From positions 1 to 64,000 of the forward strand of contig MFXH01000001.1 in NCBI GenBank assembly GCA_001788795.1: DNA of 64,000 nucleotides. Reading direction: 5' to 3'. Shown in pieces: positions 36,171-44,961 of the stretch. The notes under the pieces are model-generated. The model saw nothing but the letters and a program-made list of their open reading frames with translations. It did no database searches and was not told where the DNA came from. The stretch's first letter is position 1; each line of letters opens with the position of its first letter. The position numbers and the translations under genes were made by a program. This DNA comes from Candidatus Peregrinibacteria bacterium RIFOXYA2_FULL_41_18 (GTDB lineage: Bacteria; Patescibacteriota; Gracilibacteria; UBA1369; UBA12470).

Positions 36171-37667
36171 TTATTCGCTAACTCCGCTACCGGTCTCGGC
36201 CGCCGGCTGATAATTTATAGTAAAATACACGCTCTCACTCTTATTTCCATCCTTATCAACGCTATAAACTTCATAAGTATTCTCGCCTTCCGCCAAATTC
36301 CCGAATTCAAGCGAAGCCGTATAAGACCAAGTCGTATCTCCGGCTTTAAACAAACTCAAACTATATCCGTTCACAACAATACCGTAAGCACAATCAATCG
36401 TTCCGAATACACTTACGTAACCCTCAGAAGTATCATATGTATCCTGCGCGACAACGGGTGCGCTCAAAGTACAGGCCAATTCCTGCTCAAAAGTTCCTTC
36501 GGGAACATTAATGGTAACCGTCATACTGTCAGCTTCATCTCCATCATAATTGTAAGAAGTCACAACATATTCATTCTCCCCTTCATGCAAATTGCCATAA
36601 ATATAAGCCGCATTATAACTCCACTCGGTTCCACCGGCTTCAAACAAACTCAATTTATAATCAGAAGCTGTTCCGTCTTCGGTATAACTTGTAACAATAA
36701 TTTTTGACGCATAACCGCTAACAGTACCGATAATATAGATTTGATCACCTTCAAGAGTATAAGGATTCGTTTCAGGAGTTGTTAAGACCAATGCAGGCTC
36801 TTCATATTCGAGAACTTCATCCTCGGGAACATCCGACGTCTCAACAGTACCTGTTCCGGTAGTAATCGTAACATCTATAACCGGACCATCATCCACTTCA
36901 GGCACCTCTTCGGTACCCTCATACCAACCATCCTCCAATCCTTTATTCCACAGATAAAAATCACCTTGTTTCCATTCGTCTGTAATCGCCTGTAAAAAAT
37001 TCATATTCGTTCTCGCAATCAAATCCGCAACATCAGATTCGGACATAAAAAGCTCCTGACCAACTCCAACCTCAATCTCGTCTATAACAACATCTTCTCC
37101 TTCGGTTCTTTCAACAAGTTCGACAATAACGTCACCGGATAAAACTCTTACGGCTTGATCTTCCCTATTCAAAATATCGAATTGCGCTCCCTCCGCGTAA
37201 ACATTGAAATTCCCCGACTTCACAGTCACCTCTGTATATCCCATATCATTAACCAACTGACTAACAAAAACTTCTCCCTTATCTACCTCCAAAACCAAAA
37301 TATCTCGACTGCCCTTGTTGTCTAGAACATCCATAGTTAGTTCGGTGTTTTCCGCCATTCTGGCCTCCGTTCCATTATAGAAGACCAACGAACCCGCACT
37401 AGACGATTTAGTCCTAATGGAATCACCATCCAAAACAACTCCACCGTTATAAGCCTTTATCCAATTCTCACTTCCCCACTCCATAATTTCACCACGTCCA
37501 TAATCCACATAAAAATTCGCCTTCGCGCGCATCTCAGCCTCTTTTTGCTCAAAAAAACTCAATATCAATTGAATAATCAAAACGACAATCAAGCCGGCAA
37601 AAACCATTACGATAAAAGGCCACAAAAACTCCTTTCGACTCGCATATCTGCGCCTTCGTGTAAGCAT
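36171..37667 (-). CDS. Membrane-anchored FecR-domain protein with two Ig-like repeats
   Basis: The 498-residue protein starts MLTRRRRYASRKEFLWPF. One membrane helix (about 15-38) leads to a FecR-type domain (about 65-190: DSIRTKSSSAGSLVFYNGTE, VDKGEVFVSQLV, VTVKSGNFNVYAEGAQFDI). After an acidic linker come two copies of a beta domain (about 290-390 and 398-490) sharing LSLFEAGGTEWSYNA/LSLFKAGDTTWSYTA and NLHEGENEYVV/NLAEGENTYEV. These resemble the glucodextranase-B/Big-type fold. No sigma factor or TonB partner is nearby, so a structural or carbohydrate-binding surface role is likelier than FecR signalling. Confidence 0.82.
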   Translation of the reverse strand: MLTRRRRYASRKEFLWPFIVMVFAGLIVVLIIQLILSFFEQKEAEMRAKANFYVDYGRGEIMEWGSENWIKAYNGGVVLDGDSIRTKSSSAGSLVFYNGTEARMAENTELTMDVLDNKGSRDILVLEVDKGEVFVSQLVNDMGYTEVTVKSGNFNVYAEGAQFDILNREDQAVRVLSGDVIVELVERTEGEDVVIDEIEVGVGQELFMSESDVADLIARTNMNFLQAITDEWKQGDFYLWNKGLEDGWYEGTEEVPEVDDGPVIDVTITTGTGTVETSDVPEDEVLEYEEPALVLTTPETNPYTLEGDQIYIIGTVSGYASKIIVTSYTEDGTASDYKLSLFEAGGTEWSYNAAYIYGNLHEGENEYVVTSYNYDGDEADSMTVTINVPEGTFEQELACTLSAPVVAQDTYDTSEGYVSVFGTIDCAYGIVVNGYSLSLFKAGDTTWSYTASLEFGNLAEGENTYEVYSVDKDGNKSESVYFTINYQPAAETGSGVSE

Positions 37668-37732
37668 AAGGAAAATAGATCAAATAAGACGAGCATTTTA
37701 TAACACGACAAGGGATCGAAATACAAGAAAAA

Positions 37733-38404
37733 TCACTCTGATCTGACTAAACAATTTGGCACAACTAATCCTGTTCTATAAAAATTTGCGAGCGGAGCTC
37801 CCGGTCTTACCAATTGTCGATATGCTCTCATTGCAGCAAGTGGATCTTCCATTGCAAGATTATCCAATCTTTGCTGTTCCGAACCCAATTCATCATCCTG
37901 ATAAGCTCTCAACAAAGAATCCTGTCTAGACCGTACACCGTCAGTTTCAACTCTCACCTCGCCAATTCGATCCCTAATATGTCTAATAACAGCTAAATTT
38001 GGACAATCACCTGAAGAGGTTAGACGGAAAGCGGTTCCCAAAGATTCCAATTCAACAGGCAAAATCAATTCATCGCAACGAGCCTTAGCCCATTCAATAA
38101 GAAACACTAGATCCCTTCGATTATTCGCATCACATACAGGCAACCGATCCGTACAAGAGGCTACAATCTTATCAAGAATATTCTTATCAGAAGCACTATT
38201 TATAACTGAAACCAAAAAACTCATACATAGACCGGAAACGGCGATCATCGCAACGCAATCATCAATAACACCTTCCGGATCGGTCTCGAATTTCGAAAAA
38301 AGAAACTTATTAATATCATCCGAGGTTACATCCTCTCGCAACATCATCAAACAAACTTCTTTTCCGTAAGACCCCATATCTGGAGACTTCACTGCTTCGC
38401 TCAT
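37733..38404 (-). CDS. Unrecognised soluble protein
   Basis: The 223-residue protein starts MSEAVKSPDMGSYGKEVCLM. It is mostly helical, with several Cys and a polar C-terminus, and has no signal peptide or motif I know. A TTGACG lies about 45 bp upstream but the -10 is ambiguous. It lies downstream of dnaA on the same strand. Confidence 0.68.
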   Translation of the reverse strand: MSEAVKSPDMGSYGKEVCLMMLREDVTSDDINKFLFSKFETDPEGVIDDCVAMIAVSGLCMSFLVSVINSASDKNILDKIVASCTDRLPVCDANNRRDLVFLIEWAKARCDELILPVELESLGTAFRLTSSGDCPNLAVIRHIRDRIGEVRVETDGVRSRQDSLLRAYQDDELGSEQQRLDNLAMEDPLAAMRAYRQLVRPGAPLANFYRTGLVVPNCLVRSE

Positions 38405-38482
38405 ATTAATTTATTATAGAAGAACCGAATCATATAATGAAACAACGCGCTCGTCAACCCGCGATCGCATTTCTAACTAATT

Positions 38483-38525
38483 CACTATGTCACTTCCCCT
38501 ACTTCTCATACTTCTTCTTACAACC
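38483..38525 (-). repeat. Nonamer array over the dnaA stop
   Basis: CACTATGTCACTTC is followed by the units ACTTCCCCT, ACTTCTCAT and ACTTCTTCT. The dnaA TAA (38518-38520) lies inside. Confidence 0.85.
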
Positions 38526-39939
38526 CCATCTCTTGCTTCAACGAATTCACATCGCGTAAAACCAAAGAATCCTTCCTCAAATCTTTCACCACCTTATCAA
38601 CGGCGTGCATAACAGTCGTATGATTTCGACCGGAAAACAAATTGCCGATCTCTTCAAAAGAGTGCTTCAACTCTTGGCGAATCAAATACATAGCAATTTG
38701 GCGAGGACGCATAACACCTTTGTGGCGATCAAGACCGATAAGCTCATCATGAGGAATCTTGTAATAACCGGCAACAATCGATAAGACATCTTTCGGACTT
38801 CTTGCAACAGCACGATCATCACCTTTTTCATCATATCCGGCAAGCGCATCATATTTATTTAATTTCTTAACAATTCTCGCAACACTCCTGATTGTAGGAG
38901 TGGATTTCTCAAGCTCGGCCTGCGCAATCGCCTGAAGTAGAACTCCTTCTAACTCGCGAATACTATTGCGAACATTATAAGCAACAAACTCAAGAACATC
39001 GGGAGCGATAAGAACCTGATGCTCGCGACATTTAGCTTGTAGAATAGCCAGCCTTGTTTCGAAATCCGGGAATTGAACATCAACAATCATACCCATTTCA
39101 AATCTGCTGATAAGCCTTTGTTCAAGCCCTTTCAGCTCCTTCGGCGCCTTGTCGGAACTGATAATTATTTGCTTACCGTTATCATACAATTCATTAAAAG
39201 TATGAAAAAACTCAACCTGCGTCATCTCTTTATTGGCCAAAAACTGAATATCGTCGATTATTAAACAATCAACATTTCTATACCTATCCTTAAAAGTCTT
39301 GGCACTCCTCTTACCGATAGCCTCAATAATTTCATTTGTAAACTTCTCACTTGTGGCATAAACAACAACTTTATCGGGGAAATTTCTCAAAATATCATTC
39401 CCCGTAGCCTGCAACAAATGTGTCTTCCCCAAACCAACACCTCCATAAACGAACAGAGGATTGTAACTGGAACCGGGACTGGCGGAAACCGCCATGCAAG
39501 CCGCATGAGCAAGCCTGTTATCCTGACCTACAACAAAACTCTTAAGCGTATATTTGGGATTCAAACACTTGCTTGAAACACCTTCGGCAAGACGAACTTC
39601 TTGTTTCCCTCGAACCTTACGCGGCTTATCGCTTGCAGTAAGAGATTTAATATCAACCCCTCTGTGATCGTCCGCAAGCCCAAGATTGGGATGCACTTCA
39701 AAAACAACTTTATTCACAGTCGGATCAACCTCCTTAATAGAAGTAATCAATTCCCCATTGAGTTTATTTTCAAGCCAACCTTTTGCATAAACATTCGGCA
39801 CGCCAACAATCATCATTCCATCTTTCACTTCAAGCACAGCCGTATCCTGAAACCAAGTAACGAAATGCGCCATTTTCACTCTCGGCTCTATTTTTTTAAG
39901 GATTTGTATCCAAAAATCCTTATAATCGATCTCATTCAT
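38518..39939 (-). CDS. dnaA: Chromosomal replication initiator DnaA
   Basis: The 473-residue protein has domain I (IQILKKIEPRVKMAHFVTWF), and the AAA+ domain with Walker A (GGVGLGKTHLLQATGND) and Walker B (VDCLIIDDIQFLANK). It also has sensor motifs (ISRFEMGM) and a C-terminal DNA-binding helix-turn-helix (RPRQIAMYLIRQEL, then FSGRNHTTVMHAVDKV). No dnaN or clear DnaA-box cluster accompanies it, so this need not be the origin. The leader contains no Shine-Dalgarno sequence. Confidence 0.96.
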   Translation of the reverse strand: MNEIDYKDFWIQILKKIEPRVKMAHFVTWFQDTAVLEVKDGMMIVGVPNVYAKGWLENKLNGELITSIKEVDPTVNKVVFEVHPNLGLADDHRGVDIKSLTASDKPRKVRGKQEVRLAEGVSSKCLNPKYTLKSFVVGQDNRLAHAACMAVSASPGSSYNPLFVYGGVGLGKTHLLQATGNDILRNFPDKVVVYATSEKFTNEIIEAIGKRSAKTFKDRYRNVDCLIIDDIQFLANKEMTQVEFFHTFNELYDNGKQIIISSDKAPKELKGLEQRLISRFEMGMIVDVQFPDFETRLAILQAKCREHQVLIAPDVLEFVAYNVRNSIRELEGVLLQAIAQAELEKSTPTIRSVARIVKKLNKYDALAGYDEKGDDRAVARSPKDVLSIVAGYYKIPHDELIGLDRHKGVMRPRQIAMYLIRQELKHSFEEIGNLFSGRNHTTVMHAVDKVVKDLRKDSLVLRDVNSLKQEMGL

Positions 39940-40033
39940 AAGCTTTGCACAAAAAGGTAGGGCTTTTTATTGTAACCGTCTTTGCCAAAAAAAAAAGTTG
40001 ATATTTCAACGCGTTGTTGCGTGATGCAGAAGA

Positions 40034-40375
40034 TCAGAATGGACCAACCACAAAAGTAGATAACCAGACACCACCAACAAACCCCAAACTCAACAATACA
40101 ATTGAAATTATCATCAACCAAATTAATAACTTATCTTTTCTCCACTTATCAACAAGTATAAATAAGGAAATTAAAAACAATAACGGACTACCAAAAAGCA
40201 ATAAAAGCACTAACAGTATACATATACCAATCCAATCTTTAATCATGTCATTACTTGCAAAAAGAATACTAGGAACCGCCATGCATGCACCTAAAGAAAA
40301 AAACGCAATTAACAACCCAATCACTATCATCAATCCAATCTGCAAATAATTCATTCCCTTTTTCGATTTTCCCAT
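40034..40375 (-). CDS. Small polytopic membrane protein
   Basis: The 113-residue protein starts MGKSKKGMNYLQIGLMIVIG. It has about four hydrophobic helices (10-34, 45-70, 83-102 and the end) with Lys at both sides of the last loop. No family is recognised. It lies between dnaA and rseP on the same strand, and its codon pattern and start context are plausible for a real gene. Confidence 0.6.
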   Translation of the reverse strand: MGKSKKGMNYLQIGLMIVIGLLIAFFSLGACMAVPSILFASNDMIKDWIGICILLVLLLLFGSPLLFLISLFILVDKWRKDKLLIWLMIISIVLLSLGFVGGVWLSTFVVGPF

Positions 40376-40411
40376 GTTTTTATTCCAAATAATTTCTCCA
40401 TCAATCTCCCC

Positions 40412-40446
40412 CTCTGCTGTCTGTGTCTTGTGTCTTGCTCCTTACC
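40412..40446 (-). repeat. Heptamer array, TCTTGTG family, over the rseP stop
   Basis: The units CTCTGCT, GTCTGTG, TCTTGTG, TCTTGCT and CCTTACC run at period 7. The rseP TAA (40442-40444) is inside. In the gene sense it starts TAAGGAGCAAGACACAAGAC. Confidence 0.85.
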
Positions 40447-42037
40447 CCACCACTATCCTTACAATATCTTTGTAGGTCACAACAATCATCAGAAGCATCA
40501 GAAGCATAAATCCAACGCTGTGGAACATCGCTTCGACTTTTCGATTAGGCTTGCGTCCTGTAATCCCTTCAAACGCCAAGAACGCGAACCTGCCGCCATC
40601 AAGCCCAGGAAACGGCACAATGTTGAACGTACCAAGCCCAAGACTCAACAAGGCTGTAAACCTGATTAAAGAAGCAAAACCTTCCTGCAAAAACACATAA
40701 GTCATCTGCGCAATACCAACCGGACCAGAAATGTTTTCAGCAACAGTCCCTTCGATAAACAATTGACCGACAAAACTTTTAAGCATTCCAAAAGTCAAAA
40801 CCGACAGCCTTCCGATCTCATGCCAAGATTCCGCAAATGATGCAAAAAATCCATATTTAGCATCTTTGATTTCCAAAACCGAAGTCGGAACCATTGTCTC
40901 ATAAACAGAAACTCCATTCCCGCTACCGCTATAAATATCAGCGATATAAACACCAACCAATCCGTTCTCATCACGTCCAACCGATAATTCGACAATCTCT
41001 CCATCCCTTTCAACTACATACTCCAAAGTCTCGCCGGCAATACCGGAAGTCGTCTCAACGACATCACTCGCCCTATAAATATCATTCCCATTTATACTCA
41101 ATATCTTATCACCTTTCTGCAAGCCGGCAATTTCAGCCGGAGACCCGTAAACTACTTCCGTTATCAATGAGATTTTTTCTTTCGAAAAAATCTCACCCAA
41201 ATCTACAACCTCACTATCTCTATAAACAACAACACTACCTCCATCACCAACAAAACTCTGATAGTCCTTAACACTTAGAATCTGTTCTCCGCCTATGGTC
41301 AAAACTACATCGCCAACAAGAAAGTTGGAATCCGAAGAAGAATAAACGGCAACTCTCGGTAATTCGAAAGAATAAAGATCAAAACCATATTTGCCATCAG
41401 AATCAGCAGTCATATTTATCTCACGCACAATAGAGCCTTCACTTTCAATCTCAAAAACACCTTCCGTATTAAGGGCTAACGAATCATAAAAAGCATACAA
41501 ATCATCCGCCTCTGCGCCAAACGCAGAAACGATCTTATCTCCAACCTGCAACCCAGCCTGCTCGGCGCTTCCGCCTTCAGAAACAGAATAGACATAGAAA
41601 CCCGGCTCGGTAACAATTTGCCCAGATCTTATTCCATTCAAAAAATCATCCGTCGTCGCAATCAACGGCTCAATTCCGATCATGAAACCAAAACTCAAAA
41701 GCAAAAACGCCAAAATAAAATTCATAACAATCCCTCCAAGGGCAACAACCGATCTGGCTCTAACAGATTTATTCAAATAACTTCTCTTACTGGACTTAGC
41801 CTCCGCTTTACTAACATCTTCGCCAAGCAATCTGACAAACCCACCAAACGGAATCCAATTGATGGAATAAACCGTTTCACCGACTTTCTTGCCAAAAATC
41901 CTCGGTGGCATACCGAATCCAAACTCTTCAACCTTAATCCCAGCCCTCTTGGCAGCCGAAAAATGTCCAAACTCATGCACAAAAACAACAATCGAAAAGA
42001 TAAGAAGGAAAACCAGAATTGAAAGTAAAATTTGCAT
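40442..42037 (-). CDS. rseP: RIP metalloprotease RseP (M50, two PDZ domains)
   Basis: This 531-residue intramembrane site-2-type zinc protease has the zinc motif HEFGH in the first helix, followed by MPPRIFGKKVGETVYSINWI and PFGGFVRLLGED. Two PDZ domains lie at about 135-205 and 270-340 (GLQVGDKIVSAFG, GLQKGDKILSINGNDIY). The third zinc ligand is in FNIVPFPGLDGGRF. It follows pyrH and frr on the same strand, a common bacterial grouping. The leader between frr and rseP is made of nonamer and heptamer arrays. Confidence 0.95.
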   Translation of the reverse strand: MQILLSILVFLLIFSIVVFVHEFGHFSAAKRAGIKVEEFGFGMPPRIFGKKVGETVYSINWIPFGGFVRLLGEDVSKAEAKSSKRSYLNKSVRARSVVALGGIVMNFILAFLLLSFGFMIGIEPLIATTDDFLNGIRSGQIVTEPGFYVYSVSEGGSAEQAGLQVGDKIVSAFGAEADDLYAFYDSLALNTEGVFEIESEGSIVREINMTADSDGKYGFDLYSFELPRVAVYSSSDSNFLVGDVVLTIGGEQILSVKDYQSFVGDGGSVVVYRDSEVVDLGEIFSKEKISLITEVVYGSPAEIAGLQKGDKILSINGNDIYRASDVVETTSGIAGETLEYVVERDGEIVELSVGRDENGLVGVYIADIYSGSGNGVSVYETMVPTSVLEIKDAKYGFFASFAESWHEIGRLSVLTFGMLKSFVGQLFIEGTVAENISGPVGIAQMTYVFLQEGFASLIRFTALLSLGLGTFNIVPFPGLDGGRFAFLAFEGITGRKPNRKVEAMFHSVGFMLLMLLMIVVTYKDIVRIVVG

Positions 42038-42047
42038 TGATAGGTTT

Positions 42048-42096
42048 TAAGTCGTAGGTCATAGGTCGTAGGTCATAAGACCTATGTCTTACACCT
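42048..42096 (-). repeat. Heptamer array, TAGGTCG family, upstream of rseP
   Basis: The units TAAGTCG, TAGGTCA, TAGGTCG, TAGGTCA, TAAGACC, TATGTCT and TACACCT run at period 7 within 15 bp of the rseP start. Confidence 0.88.
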
Positions 42097-42124
42097 CTTC
42101 TCTCCCCTCTTCCTCTGCTCTCTT

Positions 42125-42169
42125 CACTATGTCACTTCTCATACTTCCCCTACTTCTTCTACTATATCT
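42125..42169 (-). repeat. Nonamer array over the frr stop
   Basis: CACTATGTCACTTC is followed by the units ACTTCTCAT, ACTTCCCCT and ACTTCTTCT. The frr TAG (42162-42164) lies inside. Confidence 0.85.
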
Positions 42170-42722
42170 TCATTATCTGCTCCACCTTAACTTTTTCCTG
42201 TTCATCAATTTTCTTATTGTATTCATCAACAACTTTTTGCAAATCAGCCTCAGCACCAAACTTCTCGTCTTCAGTAATTTGCTTAGCCCCTTCAAGCTCC
42301 TTGAATTTGGAATGAGCGGTTTGACGAGAGTTTCTGATTGCAATCTTGGCTTCTTCAGCCAGCTTTTTAACAACCTTAGAGAGTTCTACTCTTCTTTCTT
42401 CAGTCAAAGGCGGAATATTAAGAATTACACCTGCTCCGTTATTTACAGGATTAAGACCAAGATTAGATTCGCGAATAGCTTTCTCAACAGAACTTATAAC
42501 ACTTCTGTCCCAAGGCGTGATTTGAATAGTCTTGGCATCAGGAATAGTAACGCTTGCAACAGCCTTAAGCGGCTGGCTTATTCCATAAGCATCAACAAGC
42601 AAACCTTCAACTAACCCCGGATGAGCACGACCAACCTGCAACTTACCGTATTCATCTTTAAGATGAGTCATTGCTTTTTCGAACTCAGCCTTAGCGCTGG
42701 TAATGTATTGAGCAGTAATCAT
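42162..42722 (-). CDS. frr: Ribosome recycling factor
   Basis: The 186-residue RRF splits terminated ribosomes with EF-G. It has the expected long helices (FEKAMTHLKDEYGKLQVGRA) and the small beta domain (LKAVASVTIPDAKTIQITPW). The conserved PPLTEERRVELSKVVKKLAE and a C-terminal helix ending VEQIMKI follow. It lies 61 bp downstream of pyrH, with a heptamer array between them. Confidence 0.96.
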   Translation of the reverse strand: MITAQYITSAKAEFEKAMTHLKDEYGKLQVGRAHPGLVEGLLVDAYGISQPLKAVASVTIPDAKTIQITPWDRSVISSVEKAIRESNLGLNPVNNGAGVILNIPPLTEERRVELSKVVKKLAEEAKIAIRNSRQTAHSKFKELEGAKQITEDEKFGAEADLQKVVDEYNKKIDEQEKVKVEQIMKI

Positions 42723-42752
42723 GTTTATTTGGATTAAAAATTAAATTTCATA

Positions 42753-42787
42753 AATCTACAAACTGCAACCTGCAATCTACAACCTAA
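42753..42787 (-). repeat. Heptamer array, AATCTAC family, over the pyrH stop
   Basis: The units AATCTAC, AAACTGC, AACCTGC, AATCTAC and AACCTAA run at period 7. The pyrH TAG (42784-42786) lies inside. Confidence 0.85.
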
Positions 42788-43491
42788 CTAATCAAAGTAC
42801 CGATTTTCTTACCTGTAACAACCGCCTCGAGATTCCCTTTTTTCCAATAATCGAGAACAATAACTGGCAAATTATTATCCTTACATAAAGAAATGGCGGT
42901 CAAGTCCATAACTTTCAAATCCTTCTCAAGTGCTTCACCGAAAGACAAAGAATCAAATTTCTTCGCACCCTTGTACTTAATCGGATCTTTATCATAAACC
43001 CCATCGACCTTCGTCGCCTTCAAATAGACATCGCAATTCAATTGTAGCGCGCGGAGAGCCGCAGCCGTATCTGTTGTGAAAAACGGCAAACCGGTTCCGC
43101 CGGCACAAATAACAACTCGACCTTTTTTCAAATGACCTCTGGCGAATTTGGAATCAAAAATTTCCGCAACATCACCTGCTATCCCACTCATCACACGAGC
43201 TTCAAGCCCTTCACCTTTAAGCGCATTAAAAATGATGATTCCATTCATGACCGTAGCAAGCATTCCAATCGTATCCGAATCCTGCCTCTCAATTGCACAT
43301 TTAGAATTATCCCGATATCTCCAGAAGTTACCTCCTCCGACAACAAGCGCAACTTCACATCCGATCCTGTTTAAACTTTTTATTCTTCTGGCTAAAGCCG
43401 CAACGGCGGAAAAATCAATACCGGCTCCACTTTTATCGGCCAAAACTTCACCGGACAACTTAAGCATCAATCTTTTGTATTTGAGTTTCAT
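42784..43491 (-). CDS. pyrH: Uridylate kinase
   Basis: PyrH converts UMP to UDP. This 235-residue amino-acid-kinase-fold enzyme has KRLMLKLSGEVL, VALVVGGGNFWRY, IGMLATVMNGIIIFNAL, AGGTGLPFFTTDTAAALRA and KATKVDGVYDKDP. It heads a pyrH-frr-rseP series. rpsB and tsf, which often precede it, are absent here. The leader has TTTAAACAAATCTT before the ATG. Confidence 0.96.
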   Translation of the reverse strand: MKLKYKRLMLKLSGEVLADKSGAGIDFSAVAALARRIKSLNRIGCEVALVVGGGNFWRYRDNSKCAIERQDSDTIGMLATVMNGIIIFNALKGEGLEARVMSGIAGDVAEIFDSKFARGHLKKGRVVICAGGTGLPFFTTDTAAALRALQLNCDVYLKATKVDGVYDKDPIKYKGAKKFDSLSFGEALEKDLKVMDLTAISLCKDNNLPVIVLDYWKKGNLEAVVTGKKIGTLIS

Positions 43492-43552
43492 AAGATTTGT
43501 TTAAATCGCGAGAAGGGTATCAAAAACTACTCACTTAAACAAGCATTCACAC

Positions 43553-43918
43553 TTACTTTGTCAGCAAAAAATAAGTCACAGCAATTCCAATCGTAATCCC
43601 CAATATAAAAACTATCGGCAACTTCCTCTCGGTCTGTCCGTCATGCGCATTTGCCAAATCGCTCAGAAGATTCGTACTAATCACAACTTCTTCCTCGCTG
43701 TTTCTCTCAACAACATCAAGGAAACTGTGATTCGCAACCAGCTTCACAAACCTACCAAAAGTAATCTTAACCTTTCCGGCCGGCTCAATTTTCTCTTCAG
43801 CGCAAACCTCTTCGGAAGCGGGAATATCATTCTCTTTTTCACTTGTGCCTTCTGCCTCATGCCTCATGCCTTCTTCATTATCTTCATCATCTTCATCAGG
43901 GAATTTTATATCATCCAT
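43553..43918 (-). CDS. Small tail-anchored protein with repeat-derived segment
   Basis: From ATG 43918 (MDDIKFPDEDDEDNEEGMRH) the product is 121 residues. It has an acidic N-terminus and a central segment (KVKITFGRFVKLVANHSFLD). One C-terminal membrane helix (about 98-119, LPIVFILGITIGIAVTYFLL) follows. Residues about 15-24 (EGMRHEAEG) come from a CATGCCT heptamer array and are identical to a segment of the pantothenate kinase. An upstream frame to 43966 is not favoured. Function unknown. Confidence 0.68.
   Translation of the reverse strand: MDDIKFPDEDDEDNEEGMRHEAEGTSEKENDIPASEEVCAEEKIEPAGKVKITFGRFVKLVANHSFLDVVERNSEEEVVISTNLLSDLANAHDGQTERKLPIVFILGITIGIAVTYFLLTK
43845..43872 (-). repeat. Heptamer array, CATGCCT family, inside a CDS
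   Basis: The units TGTGCCT, TCTGCCT, CATGCCT and CATGCCT are followed by TCTTCAT. They are read in frame as EGMRHEAEG. Confidence 0.85.
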
Positions 43919-43986
43919 TTTGTTTTTGTTTAAAAAGCCGATGAGAAGTTTAACACAACGGCTCAAGAAAAAGAAATCAAGTTATA

Positions 43987-44012
43987 ACTATGTCACTTCC
44001 CCTACTCCCCTC
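43987..44012 (-). repeat. Nonamer-family copy downstream of the CNB/GAF gene
   Basis: ACTATGTCACTTCCCCT then ACTCCCCTC, lying beyond the TCTTGTG heptamer array at 44015 in the gene sense. Confidence 0.75.
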
Positions 44013-44014
44013 TT

Positions 44015-44049
44015 TTCTGCTGTCTGTATCTTGTGTCTTGCTCCTTACC
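44015..44049 (-). repeat. Heptamer array, TCTTGTG family, abutting the CNB/GAF stop
   Basis: The units TTCTGCT, GTCTGTA, TCTTGTG, TCTTGCT and CCTTACC end 1 bp before the TAG (44050-44052). Confidence 0.85.
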
Positions 44050-44961
44050 CTATATCCCCACTCTCTGTTCTTTCAATCTCACCCTCTCCTTCTCGCCCTG
44101 AGTGCTGTAATGCCTTTCATAAGCCATTCCAAGCTGTTCGGTAACCGCAATGGCAAGTTTAATCTGCTCATCTTCGAATTCACCTTTTGAATCAAACAAC
44201 ACAACCAATCCGAAAAATTTTCCTGAAAAATTTCTAATACCAAGCCACAATAAATTGCCATCATGCAAATATCTCAAACTCGAATCATCAGTGAACAACT
44301 TTGCCTTATCCGCAACAGAACTCTGAGCAAGACCGACAAATGCAGAGTCCGCATCGGAACTTACAGCAAGCACATCCTCTTTTTGCATCGCCAAGTTGTG
44401 CAAGAAAACCATCCCCGCCTCGCAACTGGTCATATCAACAAACTTCTTAAGAACTTCAGAAGAAACAGTCCTTAGATCATCAGGATTACTACCTATGATT
44501 CTCATAACATCATAAAGTGCTATCAATTCCGAATTAACATATTGCAATCTCGCATTAACAACCTTAACGATTTCAATAAGCAATCCTGCGGCATAAGCCG
44601 GATTTTGCTTGAGAAATTTCTCAAAATCTTCTCTGCGAAGCACGCACAGGGAAACATCTGTAAGAGCCTGAGCTGACGCACCTCTCGACTTATCAGACAA
44701 AAGCGCACCTTCCCCGAAAATTCCACCATGCTCAAGGACTGCCAATATTTTCATTCCACCGGAAACGTTCTTAACAATCTGAACTTTTCCTTCAATAACA
44801 ATATACAATTCGGAATTTTTATCACCCTCCTTAAACACAACATCTCCGGCCATAAATCTTTTAATCTCACATAAGGAATTAAGAGAATTGAGCATCATCT
44901 CAAGCTCTTCACCTTCTAGTCCGATAAAGCATTTTTTTAAGGTTTCTTTTAAGTCTTGCAT
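44050..44961 (-). CDS. Cyclic-nucleotide-binding and GAF-domain sensor
   Basis: In this 303-residue protein, residues about 15-125 form a cAMP/CRP-type effector domain (FMAGDVVFKEGDKNSELYIV, GGIFGEGALLSDKSRGASAQ with the phosphate-binding GEGALL). A linker helix and a GAF-like domain (about 150-285, ending FGLVVLFDSKGEFEDEQIKL) follow. There is no DNA-binding domain. Its start overlaps the pilT stop (TAATG), so the two are translationally coupled. It may gate twitching motility or pilus retraction in response to a nucleotide; this is inferred from context only. Confidence 0.85.
   Translation of the reverse strand: MQDLKETLKKCFIGLEGEELEMMLNSLNSLCEIKRFMAGDVVFKEGDKNSELYIVIEGKVQIVKNVSGGMKILAVLEHGGIFGEGALLSDKSRGASAQALTDVSLCVLRREDFEKFLKQNPAYAAGLLIEIVKVVNARLQYVNSELIALYDVMRIIGSNPDDLRTVSSEVLKKFVDMTSCEAGMVFLHNLAMQKEDVLAVSSDADSAFVGLAQSSVADKAKLFTDDSSLRYLHDGNLLWLGIRNFSGKFFGLVVLFDSKGEFEDEQIKLAIAVTEQLGMAYERHYSTQGEKERVRLKEQRVGI

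Noticed and set aside
39940-40033. Possible origin next to dnaA
   Set aside because: The short gap holds only AT-rich sequence and a CAACGCGTTG palindrome. No DnaA boxes were seen and dnaN is absent.
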